Positions 61,586-64,000 of a stretch of 64,000 bases of DNA are shown here, piece by piece; position 1 is the first letter of the stretch; every line of letters starts with the position of its first letter. The stretch is from Streptococcus mitis. GTDB taxonomy: Bacteria > Bacillota > Bacilli > Lactobacillales > Streptococcaceae. The DNA lies in NCBI RefSeq assembly GCF_000722765.2, contig NZ_CP028415.1, positions 62,001-126,000 on the forward strand, read 5' to 3'. The notes beneath the pieces were generated by a model. That model worked only from the letters and a program-made list of their open reading frames with translations. It ran no database searches and had not been told where the DNA came from. The position numbers and the translations under genes are program-made.

Positions 61586-61654
61586 GCTTGTTTTAGTAGA
61601 AGTTTGAAGGTCAGGGAATTATTATTAGATTCAGAGAGAATGCCCTAGAAAACC

Positions 61655-61683
61655 TTTTCACTACTAGTCTTTTATGGTACAAT
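61655..61683 (+). promoter_or_regulatory. hsdR promoter
   Basis: Extended -10 TGgTACAAT (61675-61683) with a weak TTTTCA 17 nt upstream. Confidence 0.6.
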
Positions 61684-61689
61684 GGAAGG

Positions 61690-61859
61690 AAGTAAAGGCG
61701 CTGTTTTTTCGATGTCGCAACGCCTTGTATGAATGAAAAGGAAGAGTCCCTATGGTTTTCAGATTTAAGCAAATAACTAGCTTGCATATATATATATATA
61801 TAAACTCGCGTTTTCATACCCATTTTCAAAACCTGCCAATCTTTTTGGTAGGCTTTTTG
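61690..61859 (+). promoter_or_regulatory. hsdR leader with hairpin, leader ORF, (AT)n tract and terminator
   Basis: The leader carries an aaggcg/cgcctt hairpin (61695-61726), a 15-codon ORF from ATG 61729 (M-N-E-K-E-E-S-L-W-F-S-D-L-S-K), an (AT)8 run at 61786-61802, and a terminator cctgccaa/ttggtagg with T5 (61830-61859) that ends 24 bp before the hsdR start. It is either an attenuator or a separate small RNA. Confidence 0.55.
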
Positions 61860-61882
61860 CGTTGTAGAAATGGGGTATGAAC

Positions 61883-64000
61883 ATGATTTACACCTTATCA
61901 AAAGAATTAGAACAAGAGCTCATCGTTTCAGCACCTGAGTTACAGCCTAGTTATGCTGCCATCGTAGAATACCTAGAAGCTATCAACCAGAAAGAAGCAT
62001 CTGGAAGCAATTCTCAGGAACTCCAGAACCAGCTTACTATTCAGCTGCGACGTTTAGAAGATTTGGTGCAGGGCTATATCCAAATAAAGAAGAACCCGCA
62101 TCACTACCTAGATGCAGATAAAGATTTGACAGCAGCCTATCAAGCCATAAAAGGGACGGAGCAAGAACTTCTCAAAAAATTGCAACATCTCAATCAAGCA
62201 GCCTTGCAGGATTTCCATATCAGTCAGAGACTCTCTCCTAAAGACGAGACAGCTATCCCTGTAGCAGGCAAAGCCAAAACCAAACAGGAATTGGCTATCG
62301 AGCGAGACTTGATCAACCAGCTGACAAAAGGAGAAAGTCAATGGGTGTATCGACCTGAGTTGAATACAGAAGACCTCCTATGGGGAAACTTTTTTGCCAA
62401 GTTGGAAGCTAATAATGTCCGCATTTTGCAAGACCATCCCCTTACAAATTCAGAGAAAAATCAAATCAAAAACCAGCTCAATTTCGTCAACTTCTATGAA
62501 GCAGCCAAGTGGATAGCAGGGGAAAATGGCATTGCCAAGGTGCAGGTTCAACGTGAAGACGCCAGTCTAGGGACCATTCGCTTGGAAGTCTTGTGGAGAA
62601 ACAATGTCGCTGGTGGCAAATCGAGTTATGAGGTTGTCAACCAAGTCATCACAGGCGGAGAAGGGATTCGCCAGCGCCGTGGGGATGTGACTTTGTTAAT
62701 CAATGGTCTGCCCATGATTCAAATTGAACTAAAAAGCCGTTCTCATCCTTACATGGATGCCTTCCGTCAGATTAAGAAATACGATCAAGAAGGACAGTTC
62801 AGAGGCATTTTTTCAAGTCTTCAGATGTTTGTCGTCTCTAATGTCACAGACACTCGCTACATCGCAGCTGCCAAAGCCAACAAGCTAAATGAACGCTTCT
62901 TGACCAAGTGGGTGGATAGTGAAAATCGCCCCCAACCTCAACTATTTGACTTTGCTGAGTCTGTCTTGTCGATACCGAGAGCCCACGAGATGGTCATGCA
63001 GTATTCTGTCATCGATGATGACAAGAAGGCCTTGATTTTATTGCGCCCCTATCAGGTTCATGCTATTGAAGCTATCCGTGAAGCCAGTCGCAAGCGTCAG
63101 TCGGGCTATATTTGGCATACGACTGGTTCAGGAAAGACCCTGACCTCCTATAAGGTTTCGCGCAATCTGCTTCAGATTCCATCCATTGAAAAGACAATCT
63201 TTGTGATTGATAGGACAGACCTCGACCAGCAGACGACCAGTTCTTTTCAGTCTTACGCAGAGAATGATATGATCGATATCGACGAGACCGATGATACACA
63301 GGAATTGGTTAAAAATCTGGCTTCTGATGACCGTCGTGTCGTTGTGACGACCATACAGAAAATCAATGCTATGATTCGTCAGTTTGATGAAGGGCGTCAC
63401 CAAAAGGTCTACAATCGTATCAAGCAACTCAAACTAGCCTTTGTCGTTGATGAATGCCATCGCGCAGTGACTCCTGAACGCCAGCGCCACCTAGAGCACT
63501 TCTTTACAAATTCTCTCTGGTATGGGTTTACAGGGACTCCTATCTTTACAGAAAATAAGCGTGAACAAAAAGGAGACCTTGCTCAGACGACCGAAGAGCA
63601 GTACGGTGATTGCCTCCACCAATATACCGTCAAAGAAGCTATTCATGACAAGGCGGTTCTTGGCTTTAATGTGGAGTATCAGACAACCATGCCTGGTTGG
63701 GCAGAAGAAGAGATTGACGAGGAGCGTTATGATGACGAAGGCCACATGCTTGCGGTTTTAGATGCCATTCTCAATCGCTCAAGACGCAAACTCGGTTTCC
63801 AAAATGGGGTAGGGAAAACCTACGAAGCCATTTTGACCGTCAAAAGCATTGCCCGTGCGCAGGCCTATTATAACCTGATTAAGCAAGTCAAAAATGGGGA
63901 GAAGTCTCTAAGTATCTCGGAAAATGTTAAAAAGGTCTTGCCAGACTTTCCTAAGGTTGCCATTACCTATTCTGTAACAGAAAATGAAGCAGACTCCTAT
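61883..64000 (+). CDS. hsdR: Type I restriction subunit HsdR with XpaC-like N-terminal extension (3' end outside window)
   Basis: Open to the end of the window: 706 codons visible, no stop, so the C-terminus is missing. Residues about 1-130 are an extension; residues 60-118 ([19 protein letters not shown] to [11 protein letters not shown]) resemble the C-terminal domain of the upstream XpaC-like protein. The HsdR core starts near 135 ([32 protein letters not shown]). The nuclease motif is [20 protein letters not shown] (D-x14-E-x-K near 268-284), Walker A is [11 protein letters not shown] near 412-420, the motor box is VVDECHR near 521-527, and GFTGTP follows. It cleaves foreign DNA with HsdM/HsdS, presumably encoded downstream. 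Confidence 0.9.
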   Translation, partial: MIYTLSKELEQELIVSAPELQPSYAAIVEYLEAINQKEASGSNSQELQNQLTIQLRRLEDLVQGYIQIKKNPHHYLDADKDLTAAYQAIKGTEQELLKKLQHLNQAALQDFHISQRLSPKDETAIPVAGKAKTKQELAIERDLINQLTKGESQWVYRPELNTEDLLWGNFFAKLEANNVRILQDHPLTNSEKNQIKNQLNFVNFYEAAKWIAGENGIAKVQVQREDASLGTIRLEVLWRNNVAGGKSSYEVVNQVITGGEGIRQRRGDVTLLINGLPMIQIELKSRSHPYMDAFRQIKKYDQEGQFRGIFSSLQMFVVSNVTDTRYIAAAKANKLNERFLTKWVDSENRPQPQLFDFAESVLSIPRAHEMVMQYSVIDDDKKALILLRPYQVHAIEAIREASRKRQSGYIWHTTGSGKTLTSYKVSRNLLQIPSIEKTIFVIDRTDLDQQTTSSFQSYAENDMIDIDETDDTQELVKNLASDDRRVVVTTIQKINAMIRQFDEGRHQKVYNRIKQLKLAFVVDECHRAVTPERQRHLEHFFTNSLWYGFTGTPIFTENKREQKGDLAQTTEEQYGDCLHQYTVKEAIHDKAVLGFNVEYQTTMPGWAEEEIDEERYDDEGHMLAVLDAILNRSRRKLGFQNGVGKTYEAILTVKSIARAQAYYNLIKQVKNGEKSLSISENVKKVLPDFPKVAITYSVTENEADSY

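Noticed and set aside
61786..61802. (AT)8 run as a proven phase-variable tract
   Set aside because: The length is modest and no variant is visible in a single sequence; kept only as part of the leader.

Overview
The window is chromosomal DNA of a mitis-group Streptococcus, most likely S. mitis or a close relative of S. pneumoniae. Reasons: four BOX repeats, a choline-binding protein, a ZmpC-type metalloprotease, a PavB-type SSURE adhesin beside the TCS08 two-component system, and a gene order that, as I remember the pneumococcal map, follows it from purL to rpsD. Differences from that map also point to S. mitis: I see no strH between purB and the GntR gene, no vanZ between purN and purH, and a large MucBP adhesin. 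All assignments come from reading the sequence; no database search was run.

Layout. (1) 1-14.4 kb: purine synthesis, purL (5' end outside the window), purF, purM, purN, an AT-rich cargo gene, purH (frameshifted), purD, purE, purK, a small unknown gene and purB. A BOX element with a duplicated purM start lies before purM, and two tandem structured-RNA units lie between purD and purE. (2) 14.6-22.6 kb: a galactoside module with a divergent GntR regulator (bgaR), the beta-galactosidase bgaC, a mannose-family PTS (EIIB, EIIC, EIID, EIIA), agaS and galM, with a promoter, cre site and inverted repeat before bgaC. (3) 22.7-42.9 kb: surface genes, namely a CAP-domain choline-binding protein, ZmpC, a three-gene set (GT4-like glycosyltransferase, CMP-sialate synthetase-like, GT52 sialyltransferase-like), a 2063-residue MucBP adhesin, a lipoprotein, a VOC protein and a broken acetyltransferase. 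(4) 43.2-48.6 kb: a DAACS symporter with an ATP-grasp ligase, a nucleoside phosphorylase, and the K+ uptake pair trkH/cabP. (5) 48.9-55.0 kb: a GT2 glycosyltransferase, pavB, rr08/hk08 and rpsD.

(6) 55.0-58.6 kb: a 3.5 kb island between two 92-bp direct repeats made of the 3' end and terminator of rpsD. It holds an integrase remnant, small immunity-like genes on both strands, and a promoter-pseudoknot-terminator RNA gene. (7) 58.7-59.3 kb: two tandem 313-bp copies of an Fst/par-like type I toxin-antitoxin module. (8) 59.4-64 kb: an XpaC-like gene, telA, and the 5' part of a type I restriction hsdR whose first ~120 residues resemble the C-terminal domain of the neighbouring XpaC-like protein.

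Most worth following: the tandem RNA units with compensatory stem changes (10.7-11.1 kb), the pseudoknot RNA at 57.2 kb, the tandem Fst modules, the XpaC-domain/HsdR fusion, and the sialylation-type gene trio beside the adhesin. The purH frameshift, if real, would make this strain a purine auxotroph.
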